A stretch of DNA of 64,000 bases from Pseudomonas sp. B20(2017) (GTDB taxonomy: Bacteria > Pseudomonadota > Gammaproteobacteria > Pseudomonadales > Pseudomonadaceae). The translations under genes were made by a program, and so were the position numbers. The DNA is taken from positions 1-64,000 of the forward strand of contig NZ_NEJP01000005.1 of assembly GCF_002113125.1 (NCBI RefSeq). The letters are read 5' to 3'. The notes under the pieces are model-generated. The model was not told the origin of the DNA and did no database searches. It was given only the letters and a program-made list of their open reading frames with translations. The first letter of the stretch is position 1; each line of letters opens with the position of its first letter. Of this stretch, positions 26,257-35,080 are shown piece after piece.

Positions 26257-28308
26257 TTGAAGCTGGAACTCAAGAACAGCTTGTCGGTGAAGTTGCTCCG
26301 GGTCGTGCTCCTGTCGGCATTGATCGTCGGCGTGGTCTTGAGCTGCGCGCAGATTGTTTTCGATGCCTATAAAACACGCCAGGCCGTCGCCGGCGATGCC
26401 GAACGCATCCTCGACATGTTCCGCGATCCCTCCACCCAGGCTGTTTACAGTCTGGATCGGGAAATGGGCATGCAGGTGATCGAAGGACTGTTCCAGGACG
26501 ACGCCGTGCGTCAGGCCTCCATCGGCCATCCCAACGAAGCGATGCTCGCGCAGAAATCCCGTGAGCTGCAGCATTCCAACAGCCGCTGGCTGACCGACCT
26601 GATCCTCGGCCAGGAACGCACTTTCACCACCCAACTGGTGGGACGCGGGCCGTACAGCGAGTATTACGGCGACCTGAGCATCACCCTCGACACGGCCACC
26701 TACGGTCAGGGATTCATCGTCAGCTCGGTGATCATCTTCATTTCCGGCGTGTTGCGCGCTTTGGCCATGGGCCTGGTGCTGTATCTGGTCTATCACTGGC
26801 TGCTGACCAAACCGCTGTCGCGGATCATCGAACACCTCACCGAGATCAACCCGGACCGCCCCAGCGAACACAAGATTCCGCAGCTCAAGGGCCACGAGAA
26901 GAACGAACTCGGAATCTGGATCAACACCGCCAACCAGTTGCTCGAATCCATCGAACGCAATACCCACCTGCGCCACGAAGCGGAAAACAGCCTGCTGCGC
27001 ATGGCCCAGTACGACTTCCTCACCGGCCTGCCGAACCGCCAGCAATTGCAACAGCAACTGGACAAGATTCTGGTGGATGCCGGCAAGCTGCAGCGGCGGG
27101 TCGCCGTCCTTTGCGTAGGTCTGGACGATTTTAAAGGCATCAACGAACAATTCAGCTACCAGACCGGCGACCAATTGCTGCTGGCCTTGGCTGACCGCCT
27201 TCGCGCCCACAGCGGTCGCCTCGGCGCCCTCGCCCGTCTCGGCGGCGATCAGTTCGCGCTGGTGCAGGCCGATATCGAACAGCCTTACGAGGCGGCGGAA
27301 CTGGCGCAAAGCATCCTTGATGACCTGGAAGCGCCGTTCGCCCTCGATCATCAGGAAATCCGTCTGCGCGCGACCATCGGCATCACTTTGTTCCCGGAGG
27401 ACGGCGACAGCACCGAGAAGCTGTTGCAGAAAGCAGAACAGACCATGACCCTGGCCAAGACCCGCTCGCGCAACCGCTATCAGTTCTATATCGCCAGCGT
27501 CGACAGCGAGATGCGCCGCCGTCGCGAACTGGAAAAAGACCTGCGCGACGCCTTGCTGCGCGATCAGTTCTACCTCGTCTATCAGCCGCAGATCAGCTAC
27601 CGCGATCATCGCGTGGTCGGGGTCGAGGCATTGATCCGCTGGCAGCATCCGGAACACGGTCTGGTGCCGCCGGACCTGTTCATCCCGCTGGCCGAGCAGA
27701 ACGGCACCATCATAGCCATCGGCGAATGGGTGCTGGATCAGGCCTGCAAGCAACTGCGCGACTGGCACGATCAGGGCTTCGTCGATCTGCGCATGGCGGT
27801 CAACCTGTCCACCGTGCAGTTGCACCATGCCGAGCTGCCACGGGTGGTCAACAACCTGTTGCAGATGTACCGCCTGCCGCCGCGCAGCCTGGAGCTGGAA
27901 GTCACCGAAACCGGCCTGATGGAAGACATCAGCACCGCCGCCCAGCACCTTCTGAGCCTGCGTCGCTCCGGTGCCTTGATCGCCATCGACGACTTCGGCA
28001 CTGGCTACTCCTCGCTGAGTTATCTCAAAAGTCTGCCGCTGGACAAGATCAAGATCGACAAGAGCTTCGTCCAGGACCTGCTGGATGACGACGATGACGC
28101 GACCATCGTTCGCGCCATCATTCAACTGGGCAAGAGCCTGGGCATGCAGGTGATCGCCGAGGGCGTGGAAACCGCCGAACAGGAAACCTACATCATCTCC
28201 GAAGGCTGCCACGAAGGTCAGGGTTACCACTACAGCAAACCGCTACCGGCGCGCGAGCTGAGCGTTTATCTCAAGCAGGCCCAGCGCAGCAACGCGGCCA
28301 TCCTCTGA
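26257..28308 (+). CDS. bifA: c-di-GMP phosphodiesterase BifA (GGDQF-EAL membrane protein)
   Basis: A 683-residue inner-membrane protein: two transmembrane helices (~13-33 and ~150-180) enclose a periplasmic segment, followed by a degenerate GGDEF domain (G329-G330-D-Q-F instead of GGDEF) and an EAL domain beginning at E457-A-L, with DDFGTGYSSLSYL and the K/E residues of an active phosphodiesterase. P. aeruginosa BifA has the same GGDQF variant and lowers c-di-GMP, promoting swarming and biofilm dispersal. The start is TTG with AAGGAA eight bases before. The sodB-bifA neighbour pair supports orthology. Confidence 0.93.
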   Translation: MKLELKNSLSVKLLRVVLLSALIVGVVLSCAQIVFDAYKTRQAVAGDAERILDMFRDPSTQAVYSLDREMGMQVIEGLFQDDAVRQASIGHPNEAMLAQKSRELQHSNSRWLTDLILGQERTFTTQLVGRGPYSEYYGDLSITLDTATYGQGFIVSSVIIFISGVLRALAMGLVLYLVYHWLLTKPLSRIIEHLTEINPDRPSEHKIPQLKGHEKNELGIWINTANQLLESIERNTHLRHEAENSLLRMAQYDFLTGLPNRQQLQQQLDKILVDAGKLQRRVAVLCVGLDDFKGINEQFSYQTGDQLLLALADRLRAHSGRLGALARLGGDQFALVQADIEQPYEAAELAQSILDDLEAPFALDHQEIRLRATIGITLFPEDGDSTEKLLQKAEQTMTLAKTRSRNRYQFYIASVDSEMRRRRELEKDLRDALLRDQFYLVYQPQISYRDHRVVGVEALIRWQHPEHGLVPPDLFIPLAEQNGTIIAIGEWVLDQACKQLRDWHDQGFVDLRMAVNLSTVQLHHAELPRVVNNLLQMYRLPPRSLELEVTETGLMEDISTAAQHLLSLRRSGALIAIDDFGTGYSSLSYLKSLPLDKIKIDKSFVQDLLDDDDDATIVRAIIQLGKSLGMQVIAEGVETAEQETYIISEGCHEGQGYHYSKPLPARELSVYLKQAQRSNAAIL

Positions 28309-28391
28309 CATCTCCCTGCGAAGCCCGGCAAAACCCTTGATCCGCCGGGTGTGGTCTACGCTGTTGATCCAGCGCAAACCCCGCGCAAATA

Positions 28392-28403
28392 GGAAATATT
28401 TCC
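28392..28403. promoter_or_regulatory. Short perfect palindrome before the imelysin operon
   Basis: GGAAATATTTCC is a 12-bp perfect palindrome 101-112 bp before the lipoprotein start; possible operator, regulator unknown. Confidence 0.3.
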
Positions 28404-28420
28404 AGCTACAACCCTTTACA

Positions 28421-28445
28421 CATAATGCGAAAGATTTGCATTATG
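28421..28445. promoter_or_regulatory. Candidate Fur box of the imelysin operon
   Basis: CATAATGC-n9-GCATTATG is an inverted repeat with ATAAT/ATTAT arms like Fur-box half-sites, 59-83 bp before the first iron-module gene. It is longer than the 19-bp consensus, so the call rests on arm similarity and the iron-related context. Confidence 0.45.
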
Positions 28446-28503
28446 TCGCAGCTTTGCGCACCCCCGCGCCTGTCCACTCAATTACCGAAGCAGGATGTTC
28501 GCC

Positions 28504-29850
28504 ATGATTCGTATGCCTCTGGCTACCGCCAGTCTGCTGGCCATCGCTATTTCCCTCGCCGGTTGCGGCGAAGGTAAAGACAAAGAAAAGGCCGCCGCTC
28601 CTGCGCCGACTCCGGCTGCGAGCACCGCTGCACCGGCTGCACCTACTGCTGCCGGTAAAGTCGACGAGGCCGCCGGCAAAGCCGTTGTCTCGCACTACGC
28701 CGACATGGTCTTCGCCGTTTACAGCGATGCCGAATCCACCGCGAAAACCCTGCAAACCGCCATCGACGCGTTCCTCGCCAAGCCGGACGCCGACACTCTG
28801 AAAGCCGCCAAGGCTGCCTGGGTTGCCGCCCGCGTTCCTTACCTGCAGAGCGAAGTGTTCCGCTTCGGCAACACCATCATCGACGACTGGGAAGGTCAGG
28901 TTAACGCCTGGCCTCTGGACGAAGGCCTGATCGACTACGTCGACAAGTCCTATGAGCACGCTCTGGGCAACCCGGGCGCCACCGCCAACATCATCGCCAA
29001 TACCGAAGTACAGGTCGGCGAAGACAAGGTCGACGTCAAGGACATCACGCCGGAAAAACTCGCCAGCCTGAACGAGCTGGGCGGCTCCGAGGCCAACGTT
29101 GCCACCGGCTACCACGCCATCGAATTCCTGCTCTGGGGCCAGGACCTGAACGGCACCGGCCCTGGCGCCGGCAACCGTCCGGCCTCGGACTACCTGGAAG
29201 GCAAAGGCGCCACCGGCGGTCACAACGATCGTCGTCGTGCCTACCTGAAATCCGTGACCCAGCTGCTGGTCAGCGACCTGGAAGAAATGGTCGGCAACTG
29301 GAAGCCGAACGTGGCCGACAACTACCGCGCCACCCTGGAAGCCGAACCGGCTGAAAGCGGCCTGCGCAAAATGCTGTTCGGCATGGGCAGCCTGTCCCTG
29401 GGCGAGCTGGCCGGCGAGCGCATGAAAGTGTCCCTGGAAGCCAACTCCCCGGAAGACGAACAGGATTGCTTCAGCGACAACACCCACAACTCGCACTTCT
29501 ACGATGCCAAAGGCATTCGTAACGTTTACCTGGGCGAGTACACCCGCGTCGACGGCACCAAAATGACCGGCGCAAGCCTGTCGTCGCTGGTGGCCAAGGT
29601 TGACCCGGCTGCCGACACCGCGCTGAAAGCCGATCTGGCCGCCACCGAAGCCAAGATCCAGATCATGGTCGATCACGCCAACAAGGGTGAGCACTACGAC
29701 CAGTTGATCGCGGCCGGCAACACTGCCGGCAACCAGATCGTCCGCGACGCCATCGCTTCGCTGGTCAAGCAGACCGGCTCGATCGAAGCCGCTGCCGGCA
29801 AACTGGGCATCAGCGACCTGAACCCGGACAACGCCGATCACGAGTTCTGA
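28504..29850 (+). CDS. Imelysin-family lipoprotein (IcmP/EfeO-like iron protein)
   Basis: A 448-residue exported protein with a lipoprotein signal (ISLAGC, lipid Cys near residue 19) followed by an Ala/Pro-rich linker. The imelysin core carries the G-x-H-x-x-E motif in ATGYHAIEFLLWGQD and the family Trp/Asp-rich segment IIDDWEGQVNAWPLDEGLIDY. Imelysin-like proteins bind iron in the periplasm; the P. aeruginosa homologue IcmP (PA4370) was first described as an insulin-cleaving metalloprotein. AGGA lies nine bases before the ATG at 28504. It leads the gene set imelysin/di-heme/imelysin/DUF1513, although its own terminator follows. Confidence 0.9.
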   Translation: MIRMPLATASLLAIAISLAGCGEGKDKEKAAAPAPTPAASTAAPAAPTAAGKVDEAAGKAVVSHYADMVFAVYSDAESTAKTLQTAIDAFLAKPDADTLKAAKAAWVAARVPYLQSEVFRFGNTIIDDWEGQVNAWPLDEGLIDYVDKSYEHALGNPGATANIIANTEVQVGEDKVDVKDITPEKLASLNELGGSEANVATGYHAIEFLLWGQDLNGTGPGAGNRPASDYLEGKGATGGHNDRRRAYLKSVTQLLVSDLEEMVGNWKPNVADNYRATLEAEPAESGLRKMLFGMGSLSLGELAGERMKVSLEANSPEDEQDCFSDNTHNSHFYDAKGIRNVYLGEYTRVDGTKMTGASLSSLVAKVDPAADTALKADLAATEAKIQIMVDHANKGEHYDQLIAAGNTAGNQIVRDAIASLVKQTGSIEAAAGKLGISDLNPDNADHEF

Positions 29851-29866
29851 TCACAGCGTCCGCGTT

Positions 29867-29896
29867 AAAAAAGGCGACCTTCGGGTCGCCTTTTTT
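29867..29896 (+). terminator. Terminator after the first imelysin gene
   Basis: AAAAAAGGCGACC-TTCG-GGTCGCCTTTTTT, a strong stem with TTCG loop and T-run. Confidence 0.92.
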
Positions 29897-29918
29897 ATGC
29901 CTGCCATACACAAAACCC

Positions 29919-30006
29919 GTGGGAGCGAGCTTGCTCGCGAAAGCGTCCTGTCAGGCAATGCATCAGTGGCTGAACCAGCGCTTTCGCGAGCAAGCTCGCT
30001 CCCACA
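29919..30006. repeat. REP pair (REPIN)
   Basis: Standard inverted copies (GTGGGAGCGAGCTTGCTCGC) between the first imelysin gene and the di-heme gene, just after the terminator. Confidence 0.9.
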
Positions 30007-30137
30007 AGGTTTGCACCCAGCCTTAAGATTTGTGAAACCCCTGCCCTGCATCAAGCAAACGATAATTCCTCTTATTCAAACCCCCTCGCCCTGTTAGACT
30101 TTGCGCCTTTAAATTCGCCCCTCTTGCAGGAAGTCTG

Positions 30138-31565
30138 ATGCCCTCGCTGCCTCTTCGCTTGTCCGCACTGTTTCTGGCCCTGGGCCTGAGTGCCTGCGAT
30201 GACGCCCCGCGTTTCACCAAGGCCGAGCCGGGTGAGGCCCGTTCCGGCGGCGCGGCGACCGTGCGCAAGAGCGATCAGAATGCGTTCTCCCTGCCGTCGG
30301 CCAACTTGCCGCCCTCGCGCCGTGTGGACTTCAGCGTCGGCAACAGTTTCTTTCGCAGCCCGTGGGTGATCGCGCCGTCGACCACCACCGCCCGCGATGG
30401 CCTCGGCCCGCTGTTCAATACCAACGCCTGCCAGAACTGCCACATCAAGGACGGCCGCGGCCATCCGCCGACGCCGGATGCGGCCAACGCGGTTTCAATG
30501 CTGGTGCGTCTGTCGATTCCCGATTCGCCGGCCTATGCCAAGGTCATCGAACAGGTGGGCGTGGTGCCCGAGCCGGTTTATGGCGGCCAGTTCCAGGACA
30601 TGGCAGTTCCCGGCGTCGCGCCGGAAGGCAAGGTGCGGGTCGATTACACGCCTGTGCCGGTCCGCTTCAAGGACGGCACTGAAGTCGAGCTGCGCAAACC
30701 GGCCTTGCAGATCACCCAGCTCGGCTACGGCCCGATGCACCCGGACACACGTTTCTCGGCCCGCGTTGCGCCGCCGATGATCGGCCTCGGCCTGCTCGAA
30801 GCGATCCCGGAAGAAGCGATCCTCGCCAACGCCGCTGCGCAGGCCAAAGCAAACAACGGCATCAACGGCCGGCCAAACCGGGTCTGGGACGATGAGCAGC
30901 AAAAGACCGTCATCGGTCGATTTGGCTGGAAAGCCGGCCAACCGAACCTCAATCAACAAAATGTTCACGCGTTTTCTGGTGATATGGGCCTCACGACCAG
31001 CCTGAGACCGTTTGATGACTGCACCGACGCGCAAACCGCCTGCAAACAGGCACCGAACGGCAATGGCCCGGACGGCGAACCTGAAGTCAGCGACAACATC
31101 CTGCGCCTGGTGCTGTTCTACAGTCGTAACCTCGCCGTTCCCGCCCGCCGAGGGGTCAACGATCCGCAGGTGCTGGCCGGCAAGAATCTGTTTTTCCAGG
31201 CGGGCTGCCAGTCCTGTCACACACCGAAATACACCACCGCCGCCAACGCGGCCGAACCTGAACTGGCCAATCAAGTGATTCGCCCGTACAGCGATCTGCT
31301 GCTGCATGACATGGGCGAAGGCCTGGCGGACAACCGCACCGAATTCCAGGCCTCCGGCCGCGACTGGCGCACCCCGCCGCTGTGGGGCATCGGCCTGACG
31401 CAGGCGGTCAGCGGCCACACCCAGTTTCTGCATGACGGCCGCGCCCGCAACCTGCTCGAAGCCGTGCTCTGGCACGGCGGCGAAGCGAAAGCGGCGCAGC
31501 AACAGGTTTTGTCTTTCAATGCCGAGCAGCGTGCCGCGCTGCTGGCGTTCTTGAACTCACTTTAA
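30138..31565 (+). CDS. Di-heme (DUF1111) periplasmic oxidoreductase lipoprotein
   Basis: A 475-residue exported protein with a lipobox (LGLSAC, Cys20). It has two c-type heme sites, C98-QN-C-H and C-QS-C-H at about residues 357-361, and the C-terminal QFLHDGRARNLLEAVLWHGGEA typical of the DUF1111/MauG-like di-heme family. Sitting between two imelysin genes, it probably moves electrons to or from iron bound by them, for example in Fe(II)/Fe(III) conversion before uptake. That role is inferred; the heme motifs are seen directly. Confidence 0.9.
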   Translation: MPSLPLRLSALFLALGLSACDDAPRFTKAEPGEARSGGAATVRKSDQNAFSLPSANLPPSRRVDFSVGNSFFRSPWVIAPSTTTARDGLGPLFNTNACQNCHIKDGRGHPPTPDAANAVSMLVRLSIPDSPAYAKVIEQVGVVPEPVYGGQFQDMAVPGVAPEGKVRVDYTPVPVRFKDGTEVELRKPALQITQLGYGPMHPDTRFSARVAPPMIGLGLLEAIPEEAILANAAAQAKANNGINGRPNRVWDDEQQKTVIGRFGWKAGQPNLNQQNVHAFSGDMGLTTSLRPFDDCTDAQTACKQAPNGNGPDGEPEVSDNILRLVLFYSRNLAVPARRGVNDPQVLAGKNLFFQAGCQSCHTPKYTTAANAAEPELANQVIRPYSDLLLHDMGEGLADNRTEFQASGRDWRTPPLWGIGLTQAVSGHTQFLHDGRARNLLEAVLWHGGEAKAAQQQVLSFNAEQRAALLAFLNSL

Positions 31566-31591
31566 ACACTTGAAAGAATCGGGAGCCCGAC

Positions 31592-32656
31592 ATGTTCCGT
31601 CCCAAGCTGTTGTTCACCAGCCTTGCCGCACTGGCCCTCGGCGCGTGCTCGCCGCAGGATCCGCAAGCCGTCACCTCGGCAGCCATCGCCAAATCGGTGA
31701 TCCTGCCGACCTACACCCGCTGGGTTGAAGCCGACAAGCAACTGGCCGTCAGCGCCCTCGCCTACTGCCAGGGCAAAGAGTCGCTGGACACCGCCCGTGC
31801 CGACTTCCTGCACGCGCAGAAAGCCTGGGCCGAGCTGCAACCGCTGCTGATCGGCCCGCTGGCTGAGGGCAACCGTTCGTGGCAGGTGCAGTTCTGGCCG
31901 GACAAGAAAAACCTGGTCGGCCGTCAGGTCGAGCAACTGGTCACCGCGCAGCCGCAGATCGATGCCGCCGCACTGGCCAAGTCCAGCGTCGTGGTTCAAG
32001 GCCTGTCCGCTTACGAGTACATCCTGTTCGACGCCAAACCTGACGTGGCCAACGACGCACAGAAAGCCAAATACTGCCCACTGCTGGTGGCCATCGGCGA
32101 GCGTCAGAAACAACTGGCCGAAGAAATTCTCAGCAGCTGGAACAACACCGACGGCATGCTCGCGCAGATGAGCAAGTTCCCGAACCAGCGCTACGCCGAC
32201 TCCCACGAAGCGATCGCCGATCTGCTGCGGGTACAGGTCACGGCCCTCGATACCCTGAAGAAAAAACTCGGCACGCCGATGGGCCGTCAGAGCAAGGGTG
32301 TGCCTCAGCCGTTCCAGGCCGACGCATGGCGTAGCCAGTCGTCCATGGAGTCGCTGGAAGCCAGCCTCGCAGCGGCCAAAACCGTCTGGGAAGGCGTCGA
32401 CAACAAAGGTCTGCGCGGCTTGCTGCCAGCCGAGCAGAAACCGCTGGCGGACAAGATCGATGCAGCCTACGCGGCGTCGCTCAAACTGTTTGGCAGCACT
32501 CAGCGCTCGCTGACCGAAATGCTCAACGATGACGCCGGTCGCCAGCAGCTCAACGACATCTACGACAGCCTCAACGTCGTCCACCGCCTGCACGAAGGCG
32601 AGCTGGCCAAGGCGCTGGGCATCCAACTGGGCTTCAACGCCAACGACGGTGACTGA
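31592..32656 (+). CDS. Second imelysin-family lipoprotein
   Basis: A 354-residue exported lipoprotein (lipobox ALGAC, Cys19). It follows the imelysin fold, but the G-x-H-x-x-E metal motif reads GLSAYEYILFDAK: the His is Ser, while Gly and Glu remain. This differs from the first imelysin protein at 28504-29850, so the two likely bind iron differently or act at different steps. It starts 27 bp after the di-heme gene and its last base overlaps the DUF1513 start (TGATG), indicating an operon. Confidence 0.88.
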   Translation: MFRPKLLFTSLAALALGACSPQDPQAVTSAAIAKSVILPTYTRWVEADKQLAVSALAYCQGKESLDTARADFLHAQKAWAELQPLLIGPLAEGNRSWQVQFWPDKKNLVGRQVEQLVTAQPQIDAAALAKSSVVVQGLSAYEYILFDAKPDVANDAQKAKYCPLLVAIGERQKQLAEEILSSWNNTDGMLAQMSKFPNQRYADSHEAIADLLRVQVTALDTLKKKLGTPMGRQSKGVPQPFQADAWRSQSSMESLEASLAAAKTVWEGVDNKGLRGLLPAEQKPLADKIDAAYAASLKLFGSTQRSLTEMLNDDAGRQQLNDIYDSLNVVHRLHEGELAKALGIQLGFNANDGD

Positions 32657-33771
32657 TGAGGGCACGTGCCATGCTGCGACGCCAGGCTCTGACTTTAGGT
32701 AGTTTGCTGCTGGGAGCAGTGACACTGGGCGGCTGGACGCTGTTCAAACGCAAGGACCAAAGCCCGCTGCTGTTGTCGGCACGGGACGACACCGACGGCA
32801 AGCATTACGCCGTCGGTTATCGGCTGGACGGCACTCAGGTATTTGCCACCGAAGTCGGCCAGCGCTGCCACGACATCATCAATCACCCGACGCTGCCGAT
32901 CGCGCTGTTCGTGGCCCGCCGGCCGGGCACCGAGAGCTACCTGATCGACCTGCGCAACGGTGCATTGCTGCAAACCGTGACGTCGCAGCCAAACCGGCAT
33001 TTCTACGGACACGCGGTGATCCACCACAGCGGCGACTACCTGTACGCCACCGAAAACGACACCACCGATCCGGGCCGTGGCCTGCTCGGGGTGTACAAAT
33101 TCGAAGGCGAACGGCTGGTGCACAGCGGCGAGATTTCCACCCACGGTCTCGGCCCGCATCAGGTGTCGTGGATGCCCGACGGTGAAACCCTGGTGGTGGC
33201 CAACGGCGGGATCCGCACCGAGGCCGAAAGCCGGGTCGACATGAATCTCGACGCCATGGAACCGAGCCTGGTGCTGATGCAGCGCGACGGCACCCTCCTG
33301 AGCAAGGAAACCCTCGCCCAGCAGATGAACAGCGTGCGCCACCTGGGGATCGCCAGCGACGGCACCATCGTCGCCGGCCAGCAATTCATGGGGCCTTCCC
33401 ACGAGCGCTCGGAGCTGCTGGCGATCAAGCGTCCGGGCCAGCCATTCGTGGCGTTCCCGGTGCCGGAGCATCAGTTGCAGTCGATGGGTCATTACACCGC
33501 CAGCGTCGCCGTGCACAGCGACCTGCGTCTGGTGGCACTGACCGCACCGCGCGGCAACCGCTTCTTCATCTGGGACCTGGACAGCGGCGAAGTGCGCCTC
33601 GACGCGCCATTACCCGACTGCGCCGGCGTCGGTGCGGTGAAGGACGGTTTTGTCGTGACCTCCGGTCAGGGACGCTGCCGATACTACGATTGCCGTCAGG
33701 ACGATCTGCTGGCCAAACCGCTGGATTTGCCCGCAGGGCTCTGGGACAACCATCTTCATCTGATGGCCTGA
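32656..33771 (+). CDS. DUF1513 exported protein
   Basis: A 371-residue protein with an N-terminal twin-arginine-like signal (MLRRQALTLGSLLLGAVTLGG). The rest shows repeated short beta strands consistent with a beta-propeller (GHAVIHHSGDYLYATENDT; LGPHQVSWMPDGETLVVANGG). DUF1513 genes regularly accompany imelysin and di-heme genes, so it belongs to the same periplasmic iron module; its biochemical activity is unknown to me. Its start overlaps the preceding stop. Confidence 0.88.
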   Translation: MRARAMLRRQALTLGSLLLGAVTLGGWTLFKRKDQSPLLLSARDDTDGKHYAVGYRLDGTQVFATEVGQRCHDIINHPTLPIALFVARRPGTESYLIDLRNGALLQTVTSQPNRHFYGHAVIHHSGDYLYATENDTTDPGRGLLGVYKFEGERLVHSGEISTHGLGPHQVSWMPDGETLVVANGGIRTEAESRVDMNLDAMEPSLVLMQRDGTLLSKETLAQQMNSVRHLGIASDGTIVAGQQFMGPSHERSELLAIKRPGQPFVAFPVPEHQLQSMGHYTASVAVHSDLRLVALTAPRGNRFFIWDLDSGEVRLDAPLPDCAGVGAVKDGFVVTSGQGRCRYYDCRQDDLLAKPLDLPAGLWDNHLHLMA

Positions 33772-33776
33772 AATTC

Positions 33777-33800
33777 GCCGCCGACCGTTCGGTCGGCGGC
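33777..33800 (+). terminator. Hairpin after the iron module
   Basis: GCCGCCGACC-GTTC-GGTCGGCGGC is a perfect 10-bp stem six bases after the DUF1513 stop; the downstream sequence is not U-rich, so termination may be partial. Confidence 0.6.
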
Positions 33801-33918
33801 CCCGCTTTCCTCCACCCTCTTCCCTTACACCCGGTAAAAACTGGCAGTTGGAATCCCTGCCGGACTCGGGGTAATGTGCCCGCCTGTCTCGCCTGATTTT
33901 CTCCAAGGAACTGGAAAT

Positions 33919-35067
33919 ATGCTGCGTCGCCGCATGCTGATCATGTTGGGTGTTGTACTGCTGATCGTTCTGCTTCTCGCCGGTTACAAGGCCTTCTCGA
34001 TCTATACGATGATCCAGGGCTTTTCGAAACCGAAGCCGCCGATCAGCGTCGCCGTGGCCACGGCCGTCGAGCGCCCGTGGCAGATGCGCCTGCCCACCGT
34101 CGGCACGCTGAAGGCATTGCAAGGCGTCGACCTGAGTCTGGAGAACGCCGGCACCGTCACCGAGCTGAAATTCGAATCGGGGCAGAAGGTCAAGGCCGGC
34201 CAGCCCTTGCTGCAACTGGACAGCGCCGTCGAAGCCGCCTTCCTGGAAACCGCCAAGGCCGATCTCGGCCTCGCGCAGCTGGATTACGGTCGCGGCAGCC
34301 AACTCGTCGGCAGCAGCGCCATCTCCAAAGGCGAATTCGACCGGCTCTCGGCGCAGTTGCAAAAGAACAAGGCCACGGTCAATCAACTCAACGCAGCGCT
34401 GGCCAAAAAACGCATCGTCGCGCCCTTCAGCGGCACCATCGGCATCCGCCTCGTCGACATCGGCGACTACCTCGCCAGCGGCACCAAGATCGCCACCCTG
34501 CAGGATCTGAGCAGCCTCTACGCCGACTTCTATGTGCCCGAACAGTCAGTGCCGAAACTGGCCATCGGTCAGCCGGTACAGATTACGGTCGCGGCGTATC
34601 CCGGCCAGAACTTCACCGGCACCATCACGGCGATCAACCCGATCGTCGAAAGCACCACCCGCAACATTCTGGTTCGCGCCACCCTGGCCAACCCCGACGG
34701 CAAGTTGCTGCCGGGCATGTTCACCAGCGTCGAGGTGCTGCTGCCAGACCCGCAGAAACACATCGTGGTCCCGGAAAGCGCGATCACCTACACCCTCTAC
34801 GGCAACTCGACGTACGTGGTCACCCAGAAGAAAGCCGAAGACGGCACCGTCGAAAAGGACGACAAGGGCCAGCCTGTGCTGATCGCCGAACGTCGGTTCG
34901 TCGAGACCGGTGAACGCCGCGATGGCCAGGTAATGATCAACAAGGGCGTGCAGAGCGGCGAACAGGTGGTGACAGCCGGCCAGATCAAACTGGACAACGG
35001 CGCCCACATTGCCATCAGCGACGACAAGACCCTCGGCGAGCAGAACAGTCCGCCCCGCGCCGACTGA
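33919..35067 (+). CDS. RND efflux membrane-fusion protein (MexV-like)
   Basis: A 382-residue periplasmic adaptor. One N-terminal membrane helix (MLIMLGVVLLIVLLLAGY) is followed by the biotinyl-lipoyl-like halves (LSLENAGTVTELKFESGQKV; RIVAPFSGTIGIRLVDIGDY), an alpha-hairpin and a beta-barrel domain. It links the inner-membrane RND pump encoded 13 bp downstream to an outer-membrane channel. No channel gene follows, so it presumably uses a shared OprM-like protein. GGAA lies close before the ATG at 33919. From memory the pair corresponds to PA4374-PA4375 (MexVW). Confidence 0.9.
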   Translation: MLRRRMLIMLGVVLLIVLLLAGYKAFSIYTMIQGFSKPKPPISVAVATAVERPWQMRLPTVGTLKALQGVDLSLENAGTVTELKFESGQKVKAGQPLLQLDSAVEAAFLETAKADLGLAQLDYGRGSQLVGSSAISKGEFDRLSAQLQKNKATVNQLNAALAKKRIVAPFSGTIGIRLVDIGDYLASGTKIATLQDLSSLYADFYVPEQSVPKLAIGQPVQITVAAYPGQNFTGTITAINPIVESTTRNILVRATLANPDGKLLPGMFTSVEVLLPDPQKHIVVPESAITYTLYGNSTYVVTQKKAEDGTVEKDDKGQPVLIAERRFVETGERRDGQVMINKGVQSGEQVVTAGQIKLDNGAHIAISDDKTLGEQNSPPRAD

Positions 35068-35080
35068 TCAAGGAAACCCC

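Noticed and set aside
26095..28230. 711-codon frame opposite bifA
   Set aside because: The GGDEF/EAL protein on the plus strand is certain; the antisense frame has no motif and no ribosome site.
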